Below are positions 1 through 7,383 of a DNA stretch of 10,211 nucleotides, piece by piece. The notes under the pieces were generated by a model. That model was not told where the DNA came from. It searched no databases and saw only the letters and a program-made list of their open reading frames with translations. The stretch's first letter is position 1. The number at the start of each line of letters is the position of its first letter. The stretch is taken from contig JAHZBS010000079.1 in NCBI GenBank assembly GCA_019423265.1, positions 1-10,211 on the forward strand, given 5' to 3'. This DNA is from Clostridiales bacterium. Its GTDB lineage: Bacteria > Bacillota_A > Clostridia > Lachnospirales > Bianqueaceae. Both the position numbers and the translations under genes were made by a program.

Positions 1-84
1 AATCCCCAATTGTGCCGCCACGTCACGTATTGGGAGCATCGTTGCCTCTCTGGCAATCTCAATGTCGCTTTTGACTGTGCTCAT
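1..84 (-). CDS. fhs: Formate-tetrahydrofolate ligase, N-terminal fragment (cut by window edge)
   Basis: The first 28 codons of a minus-strand gene running off the left edge. The translation starts MSTVKSDIEIAREATMLPI and continues RDVAAQLGI, which matches the characteristic start of formate-tetrahydrofolate ligase (family pattern: K-[ST]-D-I-x-I-A-x-x-A-x-M-x-P-I-x-x-[IV]-A). The enzyme makes 10-formyl-THF from formate, ATP and THF in the cytosol and feeds one-carbon metabolism, including acetogenesis in some Clostridia. The start is the ATG at 82-84, preceded by an AGGAGGC ribosome site at 89-95. It begins 12 bases after the stop of ftsK, so it is probably co-transcribed with it. The identification rests on the N-terminus only; the P-loop and catalytic parts lie outside the window. 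Confidence 0.88.
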   Translation of the reverse strand, partial: MSTVKSDIEIAREATMLPIRDVAAQLGI

Positions 85-96
85 CGCTGCCTCCTG

Positions 97-2571
97 TCAT
101 AGCTGTTTTCCTTCATCATTTTCAAATTCTTCTCTCGAAATCAAAACTTTTCTGGGCTTGCTTCCCTCGTCCGGCCCCACTATCCCTCTCGCATACATGG
201 CCTCCATCAGCCGCGCCGCTCGGTTGAATCCGATGCGAAATGCCCGCTGTAGCATACTGATCGAGGCCTTTTGTTTATCCACAACAAAAGAGATCGCTTC
301 CGGCAAGATCTCGTCCAGCTCGTCATCCTCGCCTGACGCGCCGCCCACGCTGCCGCCGCTGACGGTCTCAATCAGATCTTCGTCATACGATGCGTTGACT
401 CTCACCGCCGCCACAATGGTCTCCACCTCTTTGTCGGAGACAAACGCGCCCTGAATCCGCGTTGGCTTGGACGCCCCCATAGGGCAGAAGAGCATATCGC
501 CTTTTCCCAACAGTTTTTCCGCGCCGACCATGTCCAGGATCGTCCTGGAGTCTGTGCCGGAAGACACGGCAAAGGCTAAGCGGGATGGGATATTGGCTTT
601 GATCAGACCTGTGATGACGTCCACGGAGGGTCTCTGGGTGGCGATCACAAGGTGCAATCCCGCCGCCCGCGCCATCTGCGCCAACCTGCATATGGCCTCT
701 TCCACCTCTTTCGATGCCACCATCATCAGATCCGCCAGCTCATCGATGATGATAACGATCTGGGGCAGCGGCTCTAATTCCAGCTCCGGCTGCTCCTTGA
801 CCGCCGTGTTGTATCCCCGGATATCCCGGACATTCATATCCGCGAATTTCCGGTATCGCTGTGTCATCTCCTGTACCGCCCAATTTAGGGAGGCCGCCGC
901 TTTTTTCGGATCGTTGACCACGGGTATCAAGAGATGGGGAATGCCATTGTAGACCGAGAGCTCAACGACCTTGGGATCCACCAGGATCAGCTTGACCTCC
1001 TTGGGGTCCGCTTTATATAGCAGACTGATAATCAGGGAGTTGATACAGACACTCTTGCCGGATCCTGTAGCGCCTGCGATAAGCAGGTGGGGCATCTTGG
1101 CGATATCTGCCACACGCACCTCGCCATCGATATCTTTCCCTAACCCGAAGGCTAACTTGGAAGGGAACTTCTTAAAGACGTCGCTCTCGATGACCTCCCG
1201 CAGGCTGACGGAAGCGGCTTCCTTATTTGGCACCTCAATGCCCACCGCGCTTTTCCCCGGAATGGGCGCCTCAATGCGGATGCCCGATGCGGCCAGATTC
1301 AGCGCAATATCGTCTGCCAAATTCACGATCCGGCTTACTTTTACCCCCTGTTTCGGCTGTAGCTCATACCGCGTCACGGCCGGTCCCCGGTTGACCTGCA
1401 CAACTTTCGCTTCCACGCCAAAGCTCATAAGAGATTGCTCCAAAACCTGTACACTCTTCATCAGCTCCGCCTTGGAGCTTCCGCCGGTATCCTGTTTGGG
1501 AGGGCTCAGCAGATCGATGGGCGGAAACTGATACTGCCCCTGCTCCGCGGATTCGGCCGCGCCTTTCTGAGAGGGTTCCGTCACAGACTGCCGGTTCTGC
1601 CCTGAAGCCGGCGCTGTCTTTGGCGCGGGAACCGGATCGGGAGTCTCCGGAGGCAAAGGCTCTGGCTCCCACTCATCTTCTAAAAATAGGGCACTCTCCT
1701 GGGCCTCGGCCATAAAACTCGGCTCCGGCTCTGCTATCTCCTGGGCCGCGGCCTTCTTCTTGCGCTGCCGGTATGGATCGCTTTCCAACAGCGGAATGTC
1801 CACAGAACCATCCTCGATAGGCGCTCTGGCTTCCCGCTTTCTTTTCTTTGCCGGCTTTTTATGCTCCGCCGCGGTATCAATCCCCACGCCGCGGACAACG
1901 ATGGGATCCGACTGCGCTCGGTCCTCCCTGGAGGCGGGGGACATCTCTTGTCTCTGCACGCGCTGGGCGCGCTTTTCCTTCTGCCGGTCGCGCATTTTTC
2001 TGGCGGAGTCCGCCGCGCGCCCGGTCGCCTCGCCCGCCGCTTTCAGCGCAGACCGCTCTGTCAAAATCACAAGACAGATGACGGCCAGCCCTGACAGCAG
2101 AATGATGCTCCCCGTCTTGCCCAAAATCTTGAGAAGCCCCGTTCCCAGAATGCCGCCGACGAGCCCACCCGTCTTGGGCGTCGCCTTATGATATAAGTCC
2201 ATCAGTTCCGCTGTGCTTCCCACATTGAACACATGTAAGAAAATACTGATCAACAAAATACTGAAAAAAGCCGTCACGGCCTTCACTTTTCGTCGGCTGT
2301 CCAGCTTCCCCAGCATCCACATTCCCATTACAACAATCATATAAATACAGATCAAATACGCGCTGAACCCAAACAGACCGATAAAGACTTCATAGAGAAC
2401 CCGCCCGAAGGCCCCCATGGAGGTGTGGAGAAAAACCCCCATCGCCACCAGAACCATCCCTAAAAAAATGAGCAGATATTGAACTTCGGTCCGCAGCGGA
2501 CTTTTGGTCTGTTTCTTTCTCTGTGCATTTGCAGGCTTTTTTTTCTTTGTCGATCTTTTCTTTTGCGCCAT
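97..2571 (-). CDS. ftsK: DNA translocase FtsK/SpoIIIE
   Basis: An 824-residue membrane-anchored hexameric ATPase that pumps chromosomal DNA through the division or sporulation septum. After a very basic N-terminus come four membrane segments (about 32-48, 58-87, 98-115, 155-170), a charged and proline-rich linker (about 175-350), and the motor. The motor shows Walker A GATGSGKS at 500-507, Walker B IVIIIDE at 605-611 and the [12 protein letters not shown] stretch near 644-655. A C-terminal winged-helix gamma domain (about 750-817) reads DNA polarity sequences. Length and layout are typical of Gram-positive FtsK/SpoIIIE. The start at 2571 ([12 protein letters not shown]) is chosen because GGGGGAGC lies just upstream; an in-frame ATG at 2649 would lie inside uppP. 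It starts 40 bases after the uppP stop and ends 12 bases before fhs. Whether the role is vegetative (FtsK/SftA) or sporulation (SpoIIIE) cannot be told from sequence; with four TM segments it resembles SpoIIIE. Confidence 0.96.
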   Translation of the reverse strand: MAQKKRSTKKKKPANAQRKKQTKSPLRTEVQYLLIFLGMVLVAMGVFLHTSMGAFGRVLYEVFIGLFGFSAYLICIYMIVVMGMWMLGKLDSRRKVKAVTAFFSILLISIFLHVFNVGSTAELMDLYHKATPKTGGLVGGILGTGLLKILGKTGSIILLSGLAVICLVILTERSALKAAGEATGRAADSARKMRDRQKEKRAQRVQRQEMSPASREDRAQSDPIVVRGVGIDTAAEHKKPAKKRKREARAPIEDGSVDIPLLESDPYRQRKKKAAAQEIAEPEPSFMAEAQESALFLEDEWEPEPLPPETPDPVPAPKTAPASGQNRQSVTEPSQKGAAESAEQGQYQFPPIDLLSPPKQDTGGSSKAELMKSVQVLEQSLMSFGVEAKVVQVNRGPAVTRYELQPKQGVKVSRIVNLADDIALNLAASGIRIEAPIPGKSAVGIEVPNKEAASVSLREVIESDVFKKFPSKLAFGLGKDIDGEVRVADIAKMPHLLIAGATGSGKSVCINSLIISLLYKADPKEVKLILVDPKVVELSVYNGIPHLLIPVVNDPKKAAASLNWAVQEMTQRYRKFADMNVRDIRGYNTAVKEQPELELEPLPQIVIIIDELADLMMVASKEVEEAICRLAQMARAAGLHLVIATQRPSVDVITGLIKANIPSRLAFAVSSGTDSRTILDMVGAEKLLGKGDMLFCPMGASKPTRIQGAFVSDKEVETIVAAVRVNASYDEDLIETVSGGSVGGASGEDDELDEILPEAISFVVDKQKASISMLQRAFRIGFNRAARLMEAMYARGIVGPDEGSKPRKVLISREEFENDEGKQL

Positions 2572-2611
2572 GGCAGCTCCCCCTCGCTCGTCCCCGTAAT
2601 CTCGCCGTTGC

Positions 2612-3472
2612 CTAGTGGAGGAATCCCCAGACGACGGCCACCAGTCCAACAGCTAGACAATAAAATCCAAAGTAATGAAACTTATTCCGCTTGAGAATCG
2701 CAAGAAGTCCCCGGATACAGGCATATCCCACAATCGCGGCGACTATGGCGCCTACTAAATAGGGAAACCAATTGAGCGCCAGATCAGCCCCGGATACACT
2801 GGATAGTTTTAATATAGCGGCTCCCCCTATGGCAGGCATGGAAATCAGAAAGGAAAACCGGATGGCAAACTCGCGGTCAAGGCCGCAGAGCATACCGCCC
2901 ACAATGGTGGAGCCGGACCGGGAGATCCCAGGGATCGTGGCCACGCCTTGAAAGAATCCGATGACGGCCGCATCCCGATAGCTTGTCTTCTCCAGCCTCT
3001 TTTTGCCCGCGGGGATCTTGGCGGAGGCCAGCAGCATTCCACCCGTGAGGAGAAGGGCAAATCCCACCGCCATCACCGAGCTGAGAAACAGATCCTCCAA
3101 GAATTTCTGCATGACAAGTCCCAAGATGGCAGTGGGAATCGAAGCCACGATGACCAGCAACACCATCTTGCGGTCTCTATACATCCCGAATTTCCGCTTG
3201 CCGCCGTGAATCAGCCATAAAACTCCATCCCGAATTAGCAGCAATCCTTCCTTGATCAGCAGGACCACGTCACGAAAATATACGACACATACCGCCGCCA
3301 AAGTGCCGACATGCAGCAATATCTCAAATAGAGCGGACGTATTTAAGCTGGCATCCGCTCCAATTATGAACTTTGCCAAGACTAGATGTCCAGAGCTGCT
3401 GACCGGCAAAAATTCTGTCAACCCCTGTACAATTCCCATGATAATTGCGTGAATCCACGATAATGGTTCCAT
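2612..3472 (-). CDS. uppP: Undecaprenyl-diphosphatase UppP (BacA family)
   Basis: A 286-residue polytopic membrane enzyme that removes a phosphate from undecaprenyl pyrophosphate, recycling the lipid carrier for peptidoglycan and wall polymers; extra activity gives bacitracin resistance. Both family signatures are present. The first is [14 protein letters not shown] at 16-29, containing the (E/Q)xxxE motif (Q16, E20) and the conserved H29. The second is [10 protein letters not shown] at 181-190 with the catalytic R185. Length fits the family (about 265-290). The start ATG at 3472 follows AAAGGACGGAG. It is the first gene after a promoter at 3507-3535 and is followed closely by ftsK, so the two probably form an operon with fhs. 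An inner basic loop (about 90-102, [12 protein letters not shown]) separates the membrane bundles. Confidence 0.96.
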   Translation of the reverse strand: MEPLSWIHAIIMGIVQGLTEFLPVSSSGHLVLAKFIIGADASLNTSALFEILLHVGTLAAVCVVYFRDVVLLIKEGLLLIRDGVLWLIHGGKRKFGMYRDRKMVLLVIVASIPTAILGLVMQKFLEDLFLSSVMAVGFALLLTGGMLLASAKIPAGKKRLEKTSYRDAAVIGFFQGVATIPGISRSGSTIVGGMLCGLDREFAIRFSFLISMPAIGGAAILKLSSVSGADLALNWFPYLVGAIVAAIVGYACIRGLLAILKRNKFHYFGFYCLAVGLVAVVWGFLH

Positions 3473-3506
3473 TTCTCCGTCCTTTCAGTCCCTTTTACTT
3501 TTCATC

Positions 3507-3535
3507 ATTTTATCACAGTTCCCGCTATTTGTAAA
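3507..3535 (-). promoter_or_regulatory. Sigma-A type promoter for uppP-ftsK-fhs
   Basis: On the minus strand, a -35 TTTACA (3530-3535) and a -10 TAAAAT (3507-3512) are separated by exactly 17 bases, and the -10 carries an extended TGA just upstream. It lies immediately after the azlD stop codon and about 30 bases ahead of the uppP ribosome site, so the uppP operon can be transcribed independently of azlCD. No terminator hairpin is visible between azlD and this promoter, so read-through from azlCD is also possible. Confidence 0.72.
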
Positions 3536-3539
3536 CATG

Positions 3540-3860
3540 TCATCCCAGGTAATACAGCAGCCGCTCCGTCACAAAGGCCACGGCTGTCGCCGACAGCGCG
3601 ACGGTAAGAAGGCCTTTGTTTTTCCAGGCCAATACCAGGGCCACGAGGAAGCCGGCAATCCCCGCCGCCAAATTTCCCGTGGACTGCAATATATCCGGGA
3701 ATGTCATAGCCCCCAGCACCGCATAGGGCACATAGTACAAAAACGATTGCACATACACATTTTTTATTTTCTTCCGAAAAATGACAAGCGGGATCGCCCG
3801 GATCAAATAAGTGACAAGGGCCATAACAAAGATTGCAATTAGAATGCGGGGATAATTCAT
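3540..3860 (-). CDS. azlD: Branched-chain amino acid transport protein AzlD
   Basis: A 106-residue, very hydrophobic protein with about four membrane segments and a basic RKKIKN loop near 29-34. It is the small subunit of the AzlCD (LIV-E, BrnFE-like) two-component exporter. Recognisable family features are the YLIRAIPLVIF stretch near the N-terminus, the SFLYYVPYAVLGAMTFP motif around 39-55 and the C-terminal TVALSATAVAFVTERLL. Length fits the family (about 100-110). It overlaps azlC by four bases (ATGA), and its ribosome site AAGGAG lies inside the azlC 3' end, so translation is coupled to azlC. The transported substrate (leucine/isoleucine/valine or analogues) is inferred from the family and was not observed here. 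Confidence 0.92.
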   Translation of the reverse strand: MNYPRILIAIFVMALVTYLIRAIPLVIFRKKIKNVYVQSFLYYVPYAVLGAMTFPDILQSTGNLAAGIAGFLVALVLAWKNKGLLTVALSATAVAFVTERLLYYLG

Positions 3861-4597
3861 GGCGCGGCGTCTCCTTCCGTTTTTTCATCCGGCGGATGGA
3901 TGGGAAATACCACGGCCCCCATTCCTGCCGCCGCGACAGCACAGATGATGATGCGCCAGCCGGCTGGCGTCCGGCTGAGAATCGGCATGTAATGAAATAG
4001 GCAAGAACATGCCACCGCCGTCAACACAACGGCTAGGCAGGACCAGCTCTTTCGGGACGGCGGCACGATAATCGCGAGAAACATTCCGTATATGGCGATT
4101 CCCAGGGCGTCCCGCAGCGCCTCGGGCAACAGATAGCTGGCCGTCGCCCCCACCAAGGTTCCCAGCGCCCATCCCAGGTATGGCAGCGCGATAAGCCCCG
4201 CCATAAACGCTGGCGTGACTTCCTTTCTGCCCGACGCCACGGCAAAAATTTCATCCGTAATCCCAAACGCCATCCCCATCCGTTTTAGGATCCCTGTGCC
4301 TGGCCGCAGCTTCTGGGACAGGGAGAGCGACATTAAAAAATAGCGAATGTTGATGACGAATGTGGTTATGGCGATCTCAATATAGGGCGCCCCTGCGATC
4401 AACAATTGCGTGCCTGCCAGCTGCCCCGCCGAGGTTAGATTGGTCATGGAAATCAGCACAGCGGACCAAATCGGCAGGTTGCCGCCAGACGCCATCATTC
4501 CAAACGCAAAGGATACGGAGATGTACCCTAGGGCAATGGGCATACCTAGGGCCAGCCCTTCCTTCAGCTGCGCCTTTGTATATGTAGTCAGGAGCAT
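3857..4597 (-). CDS. azlC: Branched-chain amino acid permease AzlC
   Basis: A 246-residue integral membrane protein, the large subunit of the AzlCD exporter. It shows the family hallmarks: LALGMPIALGYISVSFAFG near 16-34, SMTNLTSAGQLAGTQL around 50-65, the conserved NIRYFLMSLSLSQKL helix around 83-97 and the TDEIFAVA motif near 114-121. The C-terminal tail PDEKTEGDAAP is hydrophilic and cytosolic. The start ATG at 4597 follows a GGAGGG ribosome site (4603-4608). It is the first gene of azlC-azlD and has its own strong promoter (4642-4670). The leader is only about 40 bases, too short for a T-box or similar riboswitch; any control would act at the promoter (for example by an Lrp/AzlB-type regulator), but none is encoded in the window. 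Confidence 0.95.
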   Translation of the reverse strand: MLLTTYTKAQLKEGLALGMPIALGYISVSFAFGMMASGGNLPIWSAVLISMTNLTSAGQLAGTQLLIAGAPYIEIAITTFVINIRYFLMSLSLSQKLRPGTGILKRMGMAFGITDEIFAVASGRKEVTPAFMAGLIALPYLGWALGTLVGATASYLLPEALRDALGIAIYGMFLAIIVPPSRKSWSCLAVVLTAVACSCLFHYMPILSRTPAGWRIIICAVAAAGMGAVVFPIHPPDEKTEGDAAP

Positions 4598-4641
4598 AGT
4601 GACCCTCCGATCTGTTAGTATTCATGCAAACATGCGGAAAT

Positions 4642-4670
4642 ATTATACCCCTTTCGCCTCTATCTGTCAA
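4642..4670 (-). promoter_or_regulatory. Perfect-consensus promoter of azlCD
   Basis: On the minus strand the sequence reads TTGACA (4665-4670), 17 bases, TATAAT (4642-4647): both hexamers and the spacer match the sigma-A/sigma-70 consensus exactly. The predicted RNA start is near 4635, about 38 bases before the azlC ATG. It faces away from the antiporter promoter at 4712-4740; the two -35 boxes are about 40 bases apart. Confidence 0.9.
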
Positions 4671-4711
4671 TCGCCCCCTGGGAGCGCTAGAGCGCGGCGG
4701 TGAATTGGGGG

Positions 4712-4740
4712 TTTACAAAGTATCGCCTATGGTATATAAT
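4712..4740 (+). promoter_or_regulatory. Promoter of the fluoride riboswitch-antiporter unit
   Basis: TTTACA (4712-4717), a 17-base spacer, then a perfect TATAAT (4735-4740). RNA should start about seven bases later, at 4747-4748, which is the first base of the riboswitch P1 stem. The -35 differs from consensus at one base. The tight fit between the start site and the aptamer supports both calls. Confidence 0.9.
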
Positions 4741-4747
4741 AGGAAAT

Positions 4748-4804
4748 GGGAATGAAGTTCTCCCCTGGGCAACCTAAACCGCTTATGAAGCTGATGACTT
4801 CTGC
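4748..4804 (+). promoter_or_regulatory. Fluoride riboswitch aptamer (crcB motif)
   Basis: All structural parts of the fluoride (crcB) aptamer can be read directly. P1 is GGGA (4748-4751) paired with UCCC (4761-4764) around the nine-base loop AUGAAGUUC, which has the conserved AUG and UUC ends. The conserved AAACCGC is at 4776-4782. A short hairpin GCUU/AAGC (4781-4784 with 4788-4791) leads into the conserved GCUGAUG (4790-4796). A pseudoknot joins the P1 loop GAAGU (4754-4758) to ACUUC (4797-4801), with all five pairs intact. The class binds fluoride through a Mg2+ cluster and usually controls fluoride exporters or stress genes. Here it heads the leader of a cation/proton antiporter gene starting at 4860. 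Confidence 0.95.
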
Positions 4805-4837
4805 AATTTTATCGACGCAGAAACCATCAGCTTTTTT
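4788..4837 (+). terminator. Riboswitch expression platform: rho-independent terminator
   Basis: AAGCTGATG (4788-4796) pairs with CATCAGCTT (4825-4833), and TTCTGC (4799-4804) pairs with GCAGAA (4817-4822). A two-by-two AC/AC internal loop separates the two helices, and a 12-base loop closes the hairpin. A run of six T follows at 4832-4837. The 5' arm consists of the aptamer's own conserved GCUGAUG and pseudoknot strand, so folded aptamer and terminator exclude each other. Fluoride binding should therefore hold back the terminator and allow transcription into the antiporter gene (ON switch). Confidence 0.92.
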
Positions 4838-4859
4838 GCGTCCAAAAGGAGGAAATTCC

Positions 4860-6080
4860 ATGCTGACTTCACTTGGCCTTATTTTTCTTGTAGGGCTGGC
4901 TATGGCCGCCATCTGCCAAAGGGTAAAGCTGCCGCGCATCGTCGGAATGCTGGTAACAGGCATCGTATTAGGACCATATGTCCTTAATCTGCTCGACCCG
5001 TCTATTTTGTCTATCTCCGCTGATCTGCGGCAGATGGCCCTGATTATTATTTTGCTGAAAGCGGGGCTATCGCTTAACCTGGCTGACCTTAAAAAAGTCG
5101 GCCGGCCCGCCATCATGATGTCATGTATCCCCGCAAGCTGTGAGATCCTGGCGTTTTTCTCGTTTGCACCTTATATTCTCGGTATCACAAGAATGGAAGC
5201 GGCTGTTATGGGCGCCGTACTCGGCGCTGTTTCCCCGGCCGTTGTTGTGCCACGGATGATTCAGCTTGTGGAAATGAAATACGGAACAGAAAAAAGCATC
5301 CCGCAACTCATTATGGCGGGTGCTTCCTGTGACGATATTTTTGTAATTGTGTTATTTTCAACCTTTGTCAGCATGGCACAAGGCGGCAGTGTACACATCA
5401 TGGATTTCGTGAATATTCCTATCTCGATTCTGCTCGGTATCATCCTTGGGGCCATTGTAGGATACATCCTCAGCCTGTTTTTTGAAACGGCATATGCACG
5501 CGGGCACTGTGTCAGAAACAGCATGAAAGTTATCCTTGTCCTCGGAGTATCGTTCCTGCTTATGGCGGTCGAGACATGGGCAAAAGGAATTGTGCCGGTA
5601 TCAGGGCTGCTGGCCGTAGTCAGTATGGCGTGTGCTATCAAAATCAAAAGTATCACCGCTGTGTCACAACGCCTGTCTGAAAAATTTGGCAAGCTCTGGC
5701 TCGCCGCCGAAGTGCTGCTGTTTGTGTTAGTCGGGGCAGCGGTTGATATTCGCTATACGCTCCATGCCGGTATTGCCGCTGTTTTGATGATTGCTATCGC
5801 ACTTATTTTTCGGTCAATCGGCGTGGCTATCTGTTTGCTCGGAACCCCTTTGACTTGGAGAGAACGTATCTTTTGTATGATCGCCTATCTCCCCAAGGCC
5901 ACGGTACAGGCGGCAATTGGCTCCGTACCTCTGGCAATGGGGCTGCCCTGCGGACAGATTGTGCTATCCGTAGCAGTTCTCGCAATTCTTATTACCGCTC
6001 CCCTTGGCGCATTTGGAATAGATTTCACCTATAAAAAGCTTCTCAAGAGAGAGAAAGTTATCTCATCAATTCATCCGTAA
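4860..6080 (+). CDS. CPA-family cation/proton antiporter under fluoride riboswitch control
   Basis: A 406-residue membrane protein of the Na+/H+ exchanger fold (PF00999-like), with about 12-13 hydrophobic segments from residue 1 to about 386 and only a short basic C-terminal tail (YKKLLKREK). Visible family features are KLPRIVGMLVTGIVLGP at 23-39, LLKAGLSL at 65-72, SPAVVVPRM at 125-133, the ion-binding acidic pair in GASCDDIF (D158, D159) and LPKATVQAAIG at 344-354. It exchanges Na+, K+ or Li+ for H+; the ion cannot be read from sequence. The start at 4860 is fixed by AGGAGG at 4847-4852, seven bases upstream; an in-frame ATG at 4746 lies in the riboswitch region. There is no regulatory C-terminal RCK/TrkA domain. 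Members of this family are known among fluoride riboswitch targets. The physiological role (relief of acid load from HF entry, or ion balance during fluoride stress) is inferred. The 3' end overlaps the convergent neighbour by 23 bases. Confidence 0.93.
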   Translation: MLTSLGLIFLVGLAMAAICQRVKLPRIVGMLVTGIVLGPYVLNLLDPSILSISADLRQMALIIILLKAGLSLNLADLKKVGRPAIMMSCIPASCEILAFFSFAPYILGITRMEAAVMGAVLGAVSPAVVVPRMIQLVEMKYGTEKSIPQLIMAGASCDDIFVIVLFSTFVSMAQGGSVHIMDFVNIPISILLGIILGAIVGYILSLFFETAYARGHCVRNSMKVILVLGVSFLLMAVETWAKGIVPVSGLLAVVSMACAIKIKSITAVSQRLSEKFGKLWLAAEVLLFVLVGAAVDIRYTLHAGIAAVLMIAIALIFRSIGVAICLLGTPLTWRERIFCMIAYLPKATVQAAIGSVPLAMGLPCGQIVLSVAVLAILITAPLGAFGIDFTYKKLLKREKVISSIHP

Positions 6081-6459
6081 GGCTAAGAATTTCCGGAGCA
6101 ATTTTTTCTCGCTCTCTTCGTATCGCGCGGTTGTAAATGGGATACGCACAGCTCACAAGGACAATACCGATGCCCCCGACGATGATTCCGACAATCAGTC
6201 CTATACGATAGGAGCCGAATACTTCCCCCAGATCTGTCATCGCAAAGCTCATTCCCAATCCTAAGATCAAGGCTCCTATGATGCCGGCGGTGAGAGCTGC
6301 CATTCCTGCCTTTTTGGTAACGCTCTGGTCGAGTCTCCGCAACTGCTCCATTTTATCTTCCTCCGGAGTAATATATTTGTCTCGAATTTTGTTGATTTCT
6401 TCCTGCTGTTTGGCAGAATACGTATAACGGAATGTTTCGCTGTCCTGATTCTTCTCCAT
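6058..6459 (-). CDS. Small two-TM membrane protein, paralogue of the 121-aa protein at 9543-9908
   Basis: A 133-residue protein of unknown function. It has an acidic/basic, helical N-terminal half (EEINKIRDKY...EEDKMEQLRRLDQSV, about 20-50), two membrane segments (about 52-74 and 85-105) joined by a short loop, and a charged C-terminal helix (NRAIRREREKIAPEILSLTDELMR). It shares GMS-x2-MTD-[LI]-G (69-78), AYPIYN (105-110) and the L-[TS]-D-[EK]-L-M end with the protein at 9543-9908, so the two are homologous over nearly their whole length. The start at 6459 uses GAGGAG inside the end of the upstream gene, whose stop is only seven bases away, so translation is probably coupled. It is the last gene of the RR-HK operon and ends inside the antiporter 3' end. 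I recognise similar hypothetical proteins from Clostridia but no function. Confidence 0.85.
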   Translation of the reverse strand: MEKNQDSETFRYTYSAKQQEEINKIRDKYITPEEDKMEQLRRLDQSVTKKAGMAALTAGIIGALILGLGMSFAMTDLGEVFGSYRIGLIVGIIVGGIGIVLVSCAYPIYNRAIRREREKIAPEILSLTDELMR

Positions 6460-6466
6460 CCTAATC

Positions 6467-7351
6467 TCAGCTCCTCATCTCTCGAATTTCTTTTGTGGCG
6501 ATGGCGATCCTATAGACCGCCATCGCGATTACAATAAGGCTGACGCCCGCTCCCGTCAAAGCAATCATAAGCCGCTGACTTTGCAGGGGCATTTCATCTC
6601 CGAATTGGGAAAACATAGCGGTTTCAAGCGACAGCATAGAGACGAGCGCCGCCGCCATTTTGACTGTCTTTGCGGTAGAAAGGATCGGGTTATTGAATTT
6701 CCGATATTTTATAAGGTCTCTGACGGCGGTGGACGTTACATAAAAGGTATACATGGCCGCAACATAGATCAGCATTCCAGGGTACTGAAATCCTTTATGG
6801 CGATACAGAATCATCAGTACAGTGCCAGACAGCACAAGGTTGATTGTCGTCAGGATAACCGCACATATACGAGAACATTGCAACTCCATCAAGCGTTTTG
6901 TTCCCAGCTTGTTCTTATGGCTATACCACACCAGCAGAAAGCGCATGACCGCTAAAATCATATAGTATCCGGCGAGAATACCAAACCAGGCCGAATGATA
7001 TAGAAAAGCGGAAACAACATTTGTTCCTACATAAAGCAGATTCACGCCGAGAGAACAGTATAGGGATACACGATTCTTGAATTCCACATCGTTCATATAC
7101 CGGTTTCCGATGGGATTGTCATATATCATCTCCTTGACCGCTTTGTACCGCTTCGGGACAACCACCCCGAAAAACGCGCAGACGACCACTAGCGTGTAAA
7201 AGGCGGCCACATAGGATACATAGGCAATGGGGGTTTTGTTTATGTCCTTTGCGAATACGGCTATGATCGCTGCCGTGCTGATAACAAGTAGAACACCACT
7301 TACCCAAATTGGAGGAAAAAGCAACTTTCTCCCGATCTTCTTGAGGTCCAT
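6467..7351 (-). CDS. Eight-TM membrane protein of unknown function
   Basis: A 294-residue integral membrane protein with about eight hydrophobic segments spread over the whole length, for example WVSGVLLVISTAAIIAVFA near the N-terminus, YVAAFYTLVVVCAFFGVVV, YYMILAVMRFLLVWY, ICAVILTTINLVLSGTVLMIL, MLIYVAAMYTFYVTS and VSLIVIAMAVYRIAI near the end. Loops are short and basic. No ATPase, peptidase or transporter motif could be recognised. The start at 7351 (MDLKKIG) has GGAG seven bases upstream; an ATG two codons earlier (7357) is possible but has the GGAG only one base away. It lies 32 bases after the sensor kinase stop and seven bases before the 133-aa gene, so it belongs to the same operon. 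It could be an accessory sensor, a signal transducer or a transport component of the two-component system; none is shown. Confidence 0.83.
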   Translation of the reverse strand: MDLKKIGRKLLFPPIWVSGVLLVISTAAIIAVFAKDINKTPIAYVSYVAAFYTLVVVCAFFGVVVPKRYKAVKEMIYDNPIGNRYMNDVEFKNRVSLYCSLGVNLLYVGTNVVSAFLYHSAWFGILAGYYMILAVMRFLLVWYSHKNKLGTKRLMELQCSRICAVILTTINLVLSGTVLMILYRHKGFQYPGMLIYVAAMYTFYVTSTAVRDLIKYRKFNNPILSTAKTVKMAAALVSMLSLETAMFSQFGDEMPLQSQRLMIALTGAGVSLIVIAMAVYRIAIATKEIREMRS

Positions 7352-7383
7352 ATTCATTCTCCATTCCGGATCGCCGCAGATAG

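Noticed and set aside
467..2191. Several long plus-strand open frames opposite ftsK (for example 467-952, 971-1531, 1760-2191)
   Set aside because: They lie wholly antisense to a well-conserved gene in GC-rich DNA, lack ribosome sites and family features, and are explained by codon bias on the opposite strand.
2572..2649. Upstream ftsK start at 2649
   Set aside because: It would overlap the uppP coding end by 38 bases, gives a proline/arginine-rich extension unlike the family, and the ATG at 2571 has a good ribosome site.
3473..3542. Terminator between azlD and uppP
   Set aside because: No GC-rich hairpin with T-run was found; the interval is explained by a promoter and ribosome site for uppP.
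4598..4641. T-box or amino-acid-sensing leader ahead of azlC
   Set aside because: The predicted leader is only about 40 bases, with no stem-loop or terminator.
4746..4859. Longer antiporter reading frame starting at the ATG at 4746
   Set aside because: The extra 38 codons are the riboswitch and terminator sequence, have no ribosome site, begin at or before the predicted RNA start, and add a non-membrane stretch absent from the family. The ATG at 4860 has AGGAGG at the right distance.
6581..6955. Plus-strand open frame opposite the eight-TM protein gene
   Set aside because: No ribosome site, no recognisable domain, and the minus-strand frame has the clear membrane-protein composition and operon spacing.
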